Shown piece by piece: positions 9,086 to 17,594 of a stretch of 64,000 bases of DNA (position 1 is the stretch's first letter; every line of letters begins with the position of its first letter). The stretch is from assembly GCA_030429665.1 (NCBI GenBank), contig JAUIEZ010000001.1, forward strand, positions 1 to 64,000. The letters are read 5' to 3'. This stretch comes from Gammaproteobacteria bacterium. GTDB lineage: Bacteria; Pseudomonadota; Gammaproteobacteria; Arenicellales; CAJQKF01. The translations under genes and the position numbers were made by a program. A model generated the notes under the pieces. The model was given only the letters and a program-made list of their open reading frames with translations. It was not told the origin of the DNA and made no database searches.

Positions 9086-10384
9086 CTAGTTGGCGGACTC
9101 GAACTTGCGCAGCAAGTCGTTGCCGCGCGCGACCGCCTCGTCCATGCCCTCTTGCGCGGACTTGGTGCCGTTCCAGATCGCTTCCATTTCCTCGTTGATC
9201 ACGTCGCGCACCTGTACGAAGTTGCCGAACCGAACGCCGCGGGAATTGGGCGTGGGCGCATTGAGACTGAGCTGCTTGATGGCGGTGTCGGTACCGGGAT
9301 TGGCCTCGTAGAAGCCCTGTTCCCTGGACAGCTCGTAGGCCGCGTTGGTGATGGGCACGTAACCGGTCTCCTGGTGCCACCAGGCCTGGACCTCGGGCGA
9401 CGACAGGTAGGTCATGAACCGGGCCACGCCCTTGTACGCATCGTCGTCGTGGCCCCGCAACACCCACAGCGTGGCGCCGCCGATAATCGAGTTCTGCGGT
9501 GAATCGATCACGTCGGGATAGTAAGGCAGCATGGTCTGGCCGAACTTGAACTGCGCCTGGTCCTTGATTCCCCCGTAGTAGGCGGAAGAATTCAGCCACA
9601 TGGCGCACTCGGCGTTGGTGAACATGGGCAGGCTATCGCCACGGCGCCCGCCATACTGGAACAGGCCCTGCTTGCCCCACTCGGCGATGTTGTCGAGGTG
9701 TCTTACGACGTGCTCGTTGTTGAAGGTGAACTCGGTATCGAATCCGGCAAAGCCGTTCTCCTTCGTGCCCATGGGGATATCGTGCCAGGCGCTGAAGTTC
9801 TCGACCTGGACCCAGGACTGCCACCCGAAGGAAAAGCCGCACTTGTAACCGGCGTCGACGATCTTCCGGGACGCCTCGGCCACTTCGGGCCAGGTCGTCG
9901 GCACGCCGACACCGGCCTTGTCGAGGGCGTCCTGGTTGTACCACATTACCGGGGTGGAGCTGTTGAACGGCATGGACAGCAGCTTGCCCTCGGGCGTCTG
10001 GTAGTAGCTGATCACCGCGGGCAGGTAGTCGGACTTGTCGAACGGCTCTTGCGCGTCGTTCATCAGGTCCTCGATGGGATACACGGCGCCCTCCGCCGCC
10101 ATCATGGTCGCCGTGCCGACCTCGAACACCTGGACGATATGCGGCTGCTGTCGGGCGCGAAACGCGGCAATGGCCGCGGTCATGGTCTCGGTGTAGTTGC
10201 CCTTGTACACGGGCACCACGGTGTAGTCCGACTGCGATGCGTTGAAGTCGTCGGCGATCTTGTTGACACGCTCGCCGTTGACGCCGCCCATGGCGTGCCA
10301 CCATTGCACTTCGGTTGCCGCGTGGGCCGATCCGGCGCCTAGCAGCAGGGCCGCGGCGAGCAGGGTTCGATTGCTCTTGATCAT
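9086..10384 (-). CDS. ugpB: extracellular solute-binding protein, UgpB type
   Basis: A 432-residue periplasmic binding protein. The signal peptide is MIKSNRTLLAAALLLGAGSAHA, with cleavage before ATEVQWWHAM. That WWHAMGG opening is highly typical of UgpB glycerol-3-phosphate-binding proteins, as are QVFEVGTATMMAAEGAVYP and the C-terminal TGYVPITNAAYEL. It captures the ligand for the downstream permease pair. ATG 10384 follows an AGGAGG; the track extends nine residues further without a signal. It is first in the operon, so the promoter should lie at about 10.4-10.55 kb. Confidence 0.93.
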   Translation of the reverse strand: MIKSNRTLLAAALLLGAGSAHAATEVQWWHAMGGVNGERVNKIADDFNASQSDYTVVPVYKGNYTETMTAAIAAFRARQQPHIVQVFEVGTATMMAAEGAVYPIEDLMNDAQEPFDKSDYLPAVISYYQTPEGKLLSMPFNSSTPVMWYNQDALDKAGVGVPTTWPEVAEASRKIVDAGYKCGFSFGWQSWVQVENFSAWHDIPMGTKENGFAGFDTEFTFNNEHVVRHLDNIAEWGKQGLFQYGGRRGDSLPMFTNAECAMWLNSSAYYGGIKDQAQFKFGQTMLPYYPDVIDSPQNSIIGGATLWVLRGHDDDAYKGVARFMTYLSSPEVQAWWHQETGYVPITNAAYELSREQGFYEANPGTDTAIKQLSLNAPTPNSRGVRFGNFVQVRDVINEEMEAIWNGTKSAQEGMDEAVARGNDLLRKFESAN

Positions 10385-10559
10385 GAATTGTCCTCCTGTC
10401 CCGTTCTGCACGGGTTCGGGGTTGTGGTGTGGCGACAGGCCCGGGAACGAGGAAGAAAATTGTCCCGCGGGCAGACACTGGATCCAAACCCGTTAGTATG
10501 AATGGTCGATTTTACATATTTATGAGGATCGGCGGGCATCCTCACCGATCCCTTCGCCG

Positions 10560-10892
10560 CTATGCGGAGCCGAGCACCACGCCCACGTACACCAGGCCGT
10601 TGTCGATCTTGACCGGGTAGCGGCGTACCGGCGTGTCCGACGGATCGTGACGCGGCAACCCGGTGCGAATTTCGTAGCAGTAGGTCTCGCCGTCCAGGTA
10701 GACCAAACCGTCCTCGATGTAGCCGCTGGAAAGACTCGTGCTCGCGACCGGCGACTGGTCGGCGGTCGCGTAGAACTTGCCCCCGAGATTGAACAGGGCG
10801 ATCAGCTCGCCGTTGACTTCGACTTGCACGGCTTCTTCGTCGTCTATGTCCCGAGTGGAAGCCACCTCAAACCATCGCTTAAGCAATGTCAC
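10560..10892 (-). CDS. Rieske-fold ferredoxin-like protein lacking all [2Fe-2S] ligands
   Basis: About 110 residues that align along their length with small Rieske ferredoxins of ring-hydroxylating dioxygenases/NirD: WFEVAS, VQVEVNGELIALFNLGGKFYAT, SSGYIEDG, EIRTG and RRYPVKIDNGLVYV. Where the family has C-T-H, this protein has S-P-V (DQSPVAS). Where it has C-P-L-H, it has L-D-G-E. Both Cys-His pairs are therefore gone while the fold residues persist, so a 2Fe-2S cluster is unlikely. GTG 10892 follows GGAAGG; TTG 10886 is an alternative. The longer track ORF adds an unrelated N-terminus. A structural or assembly role is conceivable. Confidence 0.75.
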   Translation of the reverse strand: MTLLKRWFEVASTRDIDDEEAVQVEVNGELIALFNLGGKFYATADQSPVASTSLSSGYIEDGLVYLDGETYCYEIRTGLPRHDPSDTPVRRYPVKIDNGLVYVGVVLGSA

Positions 10893-11142
10893 CTTCCGTA
10901 TCCGACGGGTAGCGGTTGACGTTCGGCGGGCACCCAACCATATCGCGATCGCCGCGAATATCGATACGGACCCGCGATCATTCCCCCGGTTCGCGCGCGG
11001 CGAGAGATGCCGATTCACGAGCGAGCGCCTACGCGGCGCATCGTCGGCGGGGGATGCCCGGCGCTTTCGCACCGACGCGGAGTTTATGTCATACCTTTGC
11101 GCATTTTGAATAGCCCCTGCCGGAAAAAAACACGACGATTCG

Positions 11143-12009
11143 TCACGAACCATGCATCATGTCCAACGCAAGGCGCGACAGGGGGCTGTCGGGCGCGTCG
11201 AGCTCCCGCATGATGGAGAAATGGTCGTGACCGGGCATGGCGCGCGCGCGCGTCGCCGGCCAGGCGTCGGCCAGCGCGAGGCTCTGGCGAGCGTACTCTT
11301 CGCCCTCGTTGCCGCCATACAGGAGTTCCAGGGGACCGGGATCTCGCTTGTTCAACAATATCGGGCTGTTTTCGGCCGCGGACGCCGCGTCCAGTTGAAG
11401 GTCGTCATTGAGAAAACACAACCGGATGGGTTCGAGGTCGAACAGACCGCTGACGGACAACCCGCCGCGCACCACCGACGCCGGACAAGCCGGGTCCACC
11501 GCCGGCCAGTCGGTGGCCATCATCATCGCCACCAGGTGACCGCCCGCCGAATGGCCCGAAACGTAGATTCGATCGGGATCGCCGCCGAACTCGCCCACGT
11601 GCTGGTGTAGCCATGCGACGGCCCGGCGGCACTGGAACACCAGCGTCGCCATGTCGACCGCCGGAACCAGCGAGTAGTTGACGACCACCGACATGGCGCC
11701 CGCCGGCACGAAGGCACCGGCGACGAAGCTGAAATCGTCCTTGTGCAGGGCGCGCCAGTACCCGCCGTGAAAGAAGACGTTGACCGGCTTCGGTTCTCCT
11801 CCGGAGCCGGCGCCGAAAATATCGAGCACCTCGTCGCCGCCCGTACCGTAGGGCACGTCCAGGACACCGCCGAATCGGCGTCGGGCGCCGGCGCTGCGTT
11901 GCTTGTACCAGGCGATATGATCGGCCGAATCGCTCACCTTGCGGCGGTTATCGTACTCCCGGTCGAGCGCGGCCCGGGTGAAGTGGCGGAAAACCAGCGG
12001 ATCATTCAT
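11143..12009 (-). CDS. alpha/beta hydrolase, kynurenine-formamidase (AFMID)-like
   Basis: A 288-residue alpha/beta hydrolase. The oxyanion motif is HGGYW (VFFHGGYWRALHKDDFSFVA), as in arylformamidases. The nucleophile elbow is GHSAG (VSGHSAGGHLVAMM), and the likely acid and His lie in the C-terminus, with His in GHDHFSIMREL. AFMID-type enzymes hydrolyse N-formylkynurenine. The 3-hydroxyanthranilate genes nearby make that plausible but do not prove it, since related carboxylesterases share the motifs. ATG 12009 is used; it overlaps the isomerase stop by 8 bp. Confidence 0.75.
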   Translation of the reverse strand: MNDPLVFRHFTRAALDREYDNRRKVSDSADHIAWYKQRSAGARRRFGGVLDVPYGTGGDEVLDIFGAGSGGEPKPVNVFFHGGYWRALHKDDFSFVAGAFVPAGAMSVVVNYSLVPAVDMATLVFQCRRAVAWLHQHVGEFGGDPDRIYVSGHSAGGHLVAMMMATDWPAVDPACPASVVRGGLSVSGLFDLEPIRLCFLNDDLQLDAASAAENSPILLNKRDPGPLELLYGGNEGEEYARQSLALADAWPATRARAMPGHDHFSIMRELDAPDSPLSRLALDMMHGS

Positions 12010-12793
12010 TCCGTTCTCTCCGGGTCGGTGACTTGTAGGGCTCGAACCATTGAAGGCCGGCATCGGTGCCACGGCGGGGTAAATACTCGGCGCCGACGAA
12101 CCCCCGGTAGCCCGCGTCGTCCATGGCCTCGAACAACCACGGGTAGTCCACCTCGCCGGCATCGGGTTCGCCGCGATCGTGAACGGCCGCGACCTGCACG
12201 TGGCCGATCACCGCCAGGTGCCGCGCCATTCGTCGCAGCAGGCTGCCCTCGGTCAGCTGGACGTGGTAGCAGTCGAACAGCATCCGCAGGTTCCGAGCAC
12301 CCAGTTCCTCGATGATCTCCCGGGCCGCGGCCACCCGGTGCAGGAAGTAGCCCGGCCGGTCAACGCGGTTGATCGGTTCGATGAGAATTCCGACGCCCAG
12401 CGGCGCGGCCAGCGTCACCGCGTGGGCGAGATTGTTGCAAAAGACCGTCCGCGCCGCGCGCCCTTCGGCGAAGCCCGCCATGACGTGGACGTGGCGCGCA
12501 CCCACGATGCGGGCAAATTCCAGGGCTTGCTCGATGCCGGCACGTGCCTCCGCCTCGCGGCCCGGAACGGCGGCAAGCCCGAATTCGCCGCGAGCGACAT
12601 CGCCCGGCGGCGTGTTGAGCGAGATCATCGTCGTACCGGTTTGGTCGAGCACCGCGCGCAGAGCGGCTGCGTCCTCGCCGTAGGGCCAATGGCACTCCAC
12701 CGCCGGGAACCCCGCCGCCGCGGCGGCCCGCACGCGGTCGACGAGCGGGCATTCCGCCCACAGGAAACCGAGATTGGCCGAGAATCGGGGCAC
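12002..12793 (-). CDS. hyi: hydroxypyruvate isomerase (Hyi/OtnI family)
   Basis: A 263-residue TIM-barrel protein that follows E. coli Hyi closely: MPRFSANLGFLWAE at the start, AAVPGREAEARAGIEQAL in the middle, ILIEPINRVDRPGYFL and then RGEPDAGEVDYPWLFEAMDDAGY with GAEYLPRRGTDAGLQW at the end. The metal ligands sit in EPIN, the Asp of LFDCYH, the His of GHVQVA and the Glu of VGAEY. Hyi interconverts hydroxypyruvate and tartronate semialdehyde; OtnI homologues act on 2-oxo-tetronates. The gene overlaps the hydrolase downstream and follows the quinone oxidoreductase by 24 bp. Confidence 0.88.
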   Translation of the reverse strand: MPRFSANLGFLWAECPLVDRVRAAAAAGFPAVECHWPYGEDAAALRAVLDQTGTTMISLNTPPGDVARGEFGLAAVPGREAEARAGIEQALEFARIVGARHVHVMAGFAEGRAARTVFCNNLAHAVTLAAPLGVGILIEPINRVDRPGYFLHRVAAAREIIEELGARNLRMLFDCYHVQLTEGSLLRRMARHLAVIGHVQVAAVHDRGEPDAGEVDYPWLFEAMDDAGYRGFVGAEYLPRRGTDAGLQWFEPYKSPTRRERNE

Positions 12794-12817
12794 GCCGGGA
12801 GACCCGGGGCCGTCGGC

Positions 12818-13795
12818 TCAGGGCACCAGGATCGTGGAACCGGTGGTCTTGCGCGCCTCGAGATCACGCTGGGCCTGGGCCGCCTCCGCCAGCGGATATT
12901 CCTGGTTGATCTCGATCTTCACCTTGCCCGACGTCACCATGTCGAACAACTCGTTCGCCATCGCCACCATGTCCTCGCGCGCGGCCGTGTAGGTCATCAA
13001 CGTGGGCCGCGTCAGGAACAGCGAGCCCTTCTGCGCCAGCGTGCCGGGATTGAAATTCTCGATCGGGCCGGTGGCGTTGCCGAACGTCACCATCATGCCG
13101 AGCGGCCGCAGGCAGTCCAGCGACCCCATGAACGTGTCGCGGCCGATGGAGTCGTAAACCACGTGCACGCCCTTGCCGCCGGTTATCTCCTTGACGCGCT
13201 CGACGAAGTCCTCCTCGCGGTAGTTGATCACGTGATGGCAGCCGTGCGCCTTGGCCAGCTCGCCCTTGGCGTCCGAGCCGACGGTCCCGATGGTGGTGGC
13301 GCCGAGCGCGTCCAGCCATTGACAGGCAATCAGCCCCACGCCGCCGGCCGCGGCGTGCAACAGCACCATGTCGCCCTTTTGCACCTCGTAGGTGCGTCGC
13401 ACCAGGTACTGGACGGTCATGCCCTGCAGCATCATGGCAGCGGCGTGACGGTCGTCGATGGCGTCGGGCAGCTTGATCAGGCGGTGTGCCGGCATCAATC
13501 GCTCGGTGGCGTAGGCACCGAGCGGCGGGTTGGCGTAGGCGACGCGATCGCCGGGAGAAAACTCGCTGACGCCGTCACCCACCGCGTCCACCACGCCTGC
13601 TGCCTCCATGCCGATGACCGCGGGCAGGTCGTTGATCGGGTACAGTCCGCTGCGGTGGTAAACGTCTATGAAGTTCAGGCCGACGGCGGTCTGCTTCAAC
13701 CGCACCTCGCCTGCGCCCGGATCGCCCACATCGACGTCTTCGTAGCGGAGTTGCTCGGGTCCGCCCTGTTCGTGGATGCGTACGGCTTTGGCCAT
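12818..13795 (-). CDS. qorA: NADPH:quinone oxidoreductase (zinc-independent MDR)
   Basis: 325 residues, close to the 327 of E. coli QOR. MAKAVRIHEQGGPEQLRYEDV is the usual N-terminus, and VGLNFIDVYHRSGLYP carries the conserved substrate-site NFIDVY. The nucleotide-binding AAAGGVGLIACQWLDALGA is present. No zinc ligands are seen, as expected for this subfamily. It reduces quinones or enones with NADPH. An RBS-like GGAGTG precedes ATG 13795. Confidence 0.93.
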   Translation of the reverse strand: MAKAVRIHEQGGPEQLRYEDVDVGDPGAGEVRLKQTAVGLNFIDVYHRSGLYPINDLPAVIGMEAAGVVDAVGDGVSEFSPGDRVAYANPPLGAYATERLMPAHRLIKLPDAIDDRHAAAMMLQGMTVQYLVRRTYEVQKGDMVLLHAAAGGVGLIACQWLDALGATTIGTVGSDAKGELAKAHGCHHVINYREEDFVERVKEITGGKGVHVVYDSIGRDTFMGSLDCLRPLGMMVTFGNATGPIENFNPGTLAQKGSLFLTRPTLMTYTAAREDMVAMANELFDMVTSGKVKIEINQEYPLAEAAQAQRDLEARKTTGSTILVP

Positions 13796-13921
13796 TTCGA
13801 TATCACTCCCGTTTCGATGGTCGGCCGCCGATTATGACCCATCGGGCGGATTTCTCAATCCGCCCCGCGCCCGCGCCGGACATGCACGGGATGACGTCGT
13901 CGTTCGATGGGTTCGCCCCCC

Positions 13922-15382
13922 CTACAACTTGATGCAAACGTTCTTCAGCTCGGTGTAGAACTCGAACGAATGCACCCCGCCTTCACGGCCGATGCCGGAG
14001 TGTTTCATGCCGCCGAAGGGCGTTCGCAGATCGCGCAGGAACCAGGAATTGACCCAGACGATACCGGCCTCGAGCCGGGCCGCCACGCGGTGGGCGCGGG
14101 CGAGGTTCTCCGTCCACACCGCCCCGGCAAGGCCGTAGCGCGTGTCGTTGGCCAGCGCCACCACCTCGTCCTCGTCGTCGAAGGGTCGAACATGGCAGCA
14201 GGGGCCGAATATCTCCTCGCGCACCGGCGCGGCGTCGTCGGCCAGGCCCGTCCAGATGGTCGGCTGCACCCAGTGACCGCCGGCAAGGTCGTCCGGAAGG
14301 TCCGGCACGCCTCCGCCGGTGACCACCGTGGCGCCGGCCTCGAGCGCCTGCTTGTAGTAGCCGAGCACCTTGGCGCGATGCGTCGCGCTGATCAGCGGAC
14401 CGATGGTGGTGGTCTCGTCGTTCCATGCACCGGGCCTGAGTTCTTCGGCCGTTTTCGCGAGACGTTCCACGAAGTCGTCGAACAGGGGCCGCTGCACGTA
14501 GACGCGCTCCGTGCCGAGGCAGACCTGGCCGCAATTGGCGAAGACCGAGCGCATGGTGCCCTCCAGCGCCTTGTCGAGGTCACAGTCGGCGAACACGATG
14601 CCCGGGTTCTTGCCGCCCAGTTCGAAAGACACCTGGGTGACGTGCGGCGCGCAGCCCGCCATGATGGCGGAACCGGTAATGCTCTCGCCGGTAAAGGTCA
14701 CGCCGTCGACCCCCGGATGGCCGGCGAGATACTCCCCGGCCGAGTCGGGCCCGAAACCGTGCACGACGTTGAACACGCCGCGCGGCACCCCGACCTCATT
14801 CATCACGCCGGCCAACAGTGCCGTGGTATGCGGCGTCTCCTCGGACGGCTTTACCACCACCGTGTTGCCGCAGGCCAGCGCCGGTCCGACTTTCCATGTC
14901 ATGAGCAGTAGCGGCAGGTTCCACGGGCACACCACTGCGATCACGCCCTTGGGGCGGCGCAGGGCATAGTTGAGAGCGCCCTCGCCGTCCGGCGTGTCGA
15001 GCATGAAACTTTCCGTGGGAACGTTCTTGACCAGGTCGGCGAATATCCTGAAATTCGCCGCGCCGCGCGGTATGTCGATTCGGGAAGCCAGCGAGGCGGG
15101 TTTGCCGGTATCGAGGCACTCGGCCGCCAGAAACTCGTCGAACCGTTGCTCGATGCGCGCGGCCACCTGGTGCAGCAACGCCATGCGTCGCTCGGTGGGC
15201 AAGCGGCCCCACGGGCCCGTCAGCGCCTCGCGCGCGGCGGCCACCGCCGCGTCGACCTCGGCGCGGCCCGCCTCGTGCACGATACCGATGACCTTCCCGG
15301 TCGCGGGATCGACATCCTCGAACGTCACCCCGGAGGCGGACGGCACGTCCTCGCCGTCGATGAACTGTCGGATCTCGAACAT
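13922..15382 (-). CDS. 2-aminomuconate / 2-hydroxymuconate-6-semialdehyde dehydrogenase (NbaE/AmnC/DmpC type)
   Basis: A 486-residue NAD-dependent aldehyde dehydrogenase. The catalytic Cys is in FANCGQVCLGTERV, the general-base Glu in SFELGGKNPG, and VVCPWNLPLLLMTWKVGPALACGNT is the coenzyme region. The N-terminus RQFIDGEDVPSASG and the LGTERVYV stretch match the hydroxymuconic/aminomuconic semialdehyde dehydrogenase subfamily. With the deaminase, ring-cleavage dioxygenase and decarboxylase genes across the LysR gene, the substrate is probably 2-aminomuconate-6-semialdehyde. It is transcribed divergently from lysR. Confidence 0.85.
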   Translation of the reverse strand: MFEIRQFIDGEDVPSASGVTFEDVDPATGKVIGIVHEAGRAEVDAAVAAAREALTGPWGRLPTERRMALLHQVAARIEQRFDEFLAAECLDTGKPASLASRIDIPRGAANFRIFADLVKNVPTESFMLDTPDGEGALNYALRRPKGVIAVVCPWNLPLLLMTWKVGPALACGNTVVVKPSEETPHTTALLAGVMNEVGVPRGVFNVVHGFGPDSAGEYLAGHPGVDGVTFTGESITGSAIMAGCAPHVTQVSFELGGKNPGIVFADCDLDKALEGTMRSVFANCGQVCLGTERVYVQRPLFDDFVERLAKTAEELRPGAWNDETTTIGPLISATHRAKVLGYYKQALEAGATVVTGGGVPDLPDDLAGGHWVQPTIWTGLADDAAPVREEIFGPCCHVRPFDDEDEVVALANDTRYGLAGAVWTENLARAHRVAARLEAGIVWVNSWFLRDLRTPFGGMKHSGIGREGGVHSFEFYTELKNVCIKL

Positions 15383-15444
15383 GTCTGCACCTGCTGGTTG
15401 AACCGGGCCGCCGCCCGGGATATCGACCCTAGTCCCGTCATAGG

Positions 15445-15467
15445 CAAAAATAAAATTATATTTACGC
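15445..15467 (-). promoter_or_regulatory. candidate LysR operator upstream of the dehydrogenase gene
   Basis: Read on the minus strand, this contains AAATATAATTTTATTTTT, an imperfect dyad centred on AATT within a T-N11-A frame. The same motif, 18 of 23 positions identical, precedes the deaminase operon at 16516-16538, in the same orientation relative to its gene. It lies in the lysR/dehydrogenase intergenic region, so autoregulation is also possible. Confidence 0.55.
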
Positions 15468-15504
15468 CCCGAACGCCTCCAAAAAGTTATATCCGAACGA
15501 TCTC

Positions 15505-16443
15505 ATGCATCGCATCGACGTCAATCTCCTCAATACACGCCTGAAACTGCGCCAGCTGGTCGCGTTTCACACGGTCCACGAACTCGGCTCACTGGTAAAG
15601 GCGGCGAGGAGGCTCAATGTTACCCAACCCGCCCTGACTCGCACCATTCGAGAACTCGAAGCCCTGTTCGGCAATCCCTTGTTCGTTCGCGGCAATCGCG
15701 GCCTCGCGCCGACCCTGTTCGGCGAGGCGCTGGCGAAGCGCGTCGCGTCCATTCTCGCCGAGATACGATACACGGCCGACGAGTTGAACGCCTTGAGCCA
15801 TGCCGACGCGGGCCACGTGGTGGTAGGCACGGTCGTATCCGCGTCCGCGTACCTCCTGCCGGCGGCTATCGCAGCCATCAAGCAGCAATCTCCCGCCAAC
15901 GTGGTGAGCGTGCGGGAAGCAACCAACGACGTCCTCGTTCCGGCGCTCGCCGGCGGGGAAATCGACATGATCGTCTGGCGCATCCCGGAGGAACCGCAGG
16001 AAGGCGTTCACCACCGGATCCTGTACACGGACGACCTCGCGGTGGTCGTACGTCCCGACCACCCCCTGGCACGGCGCCGCACGCTGCGGCTCGCCCAGAC
16101 GGTCGATTTTCCCTGGATCGTGCCGGTCGCCGAGTCGCCGGTCAGGCGCATCGTCGACGAATCCTTTTACGCCGCGAAGCTCGAACCGCCGTCGAACATC
16201 GTCGAGTCGCTGTCCATACTGACCAATATCGGCCTCATGGCCCGCACCGACTCGGTCGCCATGCTGCCCCGAACCGCCGCCGAGCGATTCGTGCGCGAGG
16301 GCGTGGCGGTCGAGCTGCCGGTCAATGGGCTGGCACCTTTCGGCGACGTCGGTATATCCACCTGGAAGGACCGGGAGTTGCCGCCGGCCGCGCGGCGCTT
16401 GCTTCAGTGCCTGGTGGACGTGACACCGGATCGGCCGGCGTAA
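15505..16443 (+). CDS. LysR-family transcriptional regulator
   Basis: A 312-residue regulator. The N-terminal winged HTH reads LRQLVAFHTVHELGSLVKAARRLNVTQPALTRTIRELE, followed by GNPLFVRGNRGLAPT. The C-terminal co-inducer domain begins near VVVGTVVSASAYLLP. The resemblance is to PcaQ/GbpR-type activators of aromatic catabolism. Its position between the dehydrogenase and the 3-hydroxyanthranilate operon suggests control of both. The co-inducer is unknown, but a pathway intermediate is likely. Confidence 0.93.
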   Translation: MHRIDVNLLNTRLKLRQLVAFHTVHELGSLVKAARRLNVTQPALTRTIRELEALFGNPLFVRGNRGLAPTLFGEALAKRVASILAEIRYTADELNALSHADAGHVVVGTVVSASAYLLPAAIAAIKQQSPANVVSVREATNDVLVPALAGGEIDMIVWRIPEEPQEGVHHRILYTDDLAVVVRPDHPLARRRTLRLAQTVDFPWIVPVAESPVRRIVDESFYAAKLEPPSNIVESLSILTNIGLMARTDSVAMLPRTAAERFVREGVAVELPVNGLAPFGDVGISTWKDRELPPAARRLLQCLVDVTPDRPA

Positions 16444-16515
16444 AGGCGCGGCCCGCGGCGCCCTGTCGATCGGCAAGGCAACGGATCTGATATAACCGTT
16501 TTGATCGAAAATTCA

Positions 16516-16538
16516 CGCAAATATGATTTTATCTTTCC
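16516..16538 (+). promoter_or_regulatory. candidate LysR operator upstream of the aminomuconate operon
   Basis: CGCAAATATGATTTTATC and flanking bases match the motif before the dehydrogenase gene, with the differing positions mostly transitions. It lies 20-45 bp before the operon's first start codon, in an otherwise GC-rich stretch. Confidence 0.55.
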
Positions 16539-16559
16539 GATCGCGGACGCTATCGTAGC

Positions 16560-17018
16560 GTGGTAAACGACGACCACTCGGTAACGGTGAACAAAGACAG
16601 CGCAGTCATTCCAGGCAAGGCGGTCCCCCGGGGCAGCTTCCCGCACTATCGGCGCGCGGGCGATTTCATCTACGTGTCCGGCACCAGCGCGCGGCGCGCC
16701 GACAACAGCATCGCCGGGGCGTCGGCGGACGAGCTCGGCACCACGGTACTCGACATTCGCGAGCAAACCCGGGCCGTGATCGAGAACGTGCGCGATATTC
16801 TCGCCGAGGCCGGGGCGCGGCTCGCCGACGTGGTGGAAATCTCCACTTTCCTGGTCAACATGAACGACTTTGCCGGATACAACGAGGTGTATGCGGAATT
16901 TTTCGACGCCGGCGGGCCGGCGCGCACCACCGTGGCCGTGCACCAGCTTCCCCACCCGCACCTGCTGATCGAGATCAAGGCGGTGGCGTACGCGCCGCGC
17001 CAGGAGGACATACCGTGA
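16560..17018 (+). CDS. RidA-family 2-aminomuconate deaminase (NbaF/AmnD type)
   Basis: A 152-residue RidA/YjgF-fold protein with [42 protein letters not shown] and the C-terminal [15 protein letters not shown]. The YRRAGDF...SGTS...R pattern and length fit 2-aminomuconate deaminases better than the 128-residue RidA proper. It would release ammonia from 2-aminomuconate. GTG 16560 is the track start; GTG 16588 ([13 protein letters not shown]) gives a length closer to AmnD and is possible. It overlaps the next gene by four bases. Confidence 0.83.
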   Translation: MVNDDHSVTVNKDSAVIPGKAVPRGSFPHYRRAGDFIYVSGTSARRADNSIAGASADELGTTVLDIREQTRAVIENVRDILAEAGARLADVVEISTFLVNMNDFAGYNEVYAEFFDAGGPARTTVAVHQLPHPHLLIEIKAVAYAPRQEDIP

Positions 17019-17569
17019 AGATTCACGAGCGATTCAGGGCGTTCAATTTCCAGTGTTGGATCGACGAGCACCTGGAAGAACTCAAGCCGCCGGTCGCCAA
17101 CCGGCACCTGTTCGACGAGAAGACGAACATGGTGGTCATGGTGATCGGCGGACCCAACCAGCGCGTCGACTTTCACGACGATCCGTCCGAGGAGTTCTTC
17201 TACCAGTTGCGCGGCGACATGGTGCTGAAGATCTGCGAGGACGGGAAAATCTCCGACGTACCCATCCGCGAGGGCGAGGTGTTCTTCCTGCCGCCGCACG
17301 TGCGCCATTCGCCCCAACGGCCCGTGCCCGGCTCGGTGGGACTGGTCGTCGAGGGACAGCGCGCCCCCGGCGCGAAGGACGGCTTCGAGTGGTACTGCTT
17401 CGAGTGCGGCGCGCGGGTTCACCGCGTCGAGATCACCCTCGCGGATATCGTGAAGGATCTGCCGCCGCTGTTCGACACCTTCTACGAAAGCCTCGAACAT
17501 CGCACCTGCGGCGAATGCGGCACCGTGCATCCCGGCAAGGAGCCGCCGGCAAACTGGGTGACGCTTTGA
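17015..17569 (+). CDS. nbaC: 3-hydroxyanthranilate 3,4-dioxygenase
   Basis: A 184-residue cupin dioxygenase. The iron ligands of bacterial HAO are seen as H54, E60 ([10 protein letters not shown]) and H98 (PPHVRHSP). The second, rubredoxin-like metal site characteristic of bacterial forms is intact: C128 and C131 (YCFECGA) and C165 and C168 (TCGECGT). All are displaced by the same three residues from the numbering I recall for the Cupriavidus enzyme. It cleaves 3-hydroxyanthranilate to 2-amino-3-carboxymuconate semialdehyde. The start overlaps the deaminase stop; the decarboxylase follows by 25 bp. Confidence 0.95.
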   Translation: MKIHERFRAFNFQCWIDEHLEELKPPVANRHLFDEKTNMVVMVIGGPNQRVDFHDDPSEEFFYQLRGDMVLKICEDGKISDVPIREGEVFFLPPHVRHSPQRPVPGSVGLVVEGQRAPGAKDGFEWYCFECGARVHRVEITLADIVKDLPPLFDTFYESLEHRTCGECGTVHPGKEPPANWVTL

Positions 17570-17594
17570 CGACCACCGGCGCGGCGCGACTCCC

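Noticed and set aside
12179-13837. 552-aa plus-strand ORF
   Set aside because: It lies opposite hyi and qorA, is His/Arg/Gln-rich and has no family motif; an antisense shadow.
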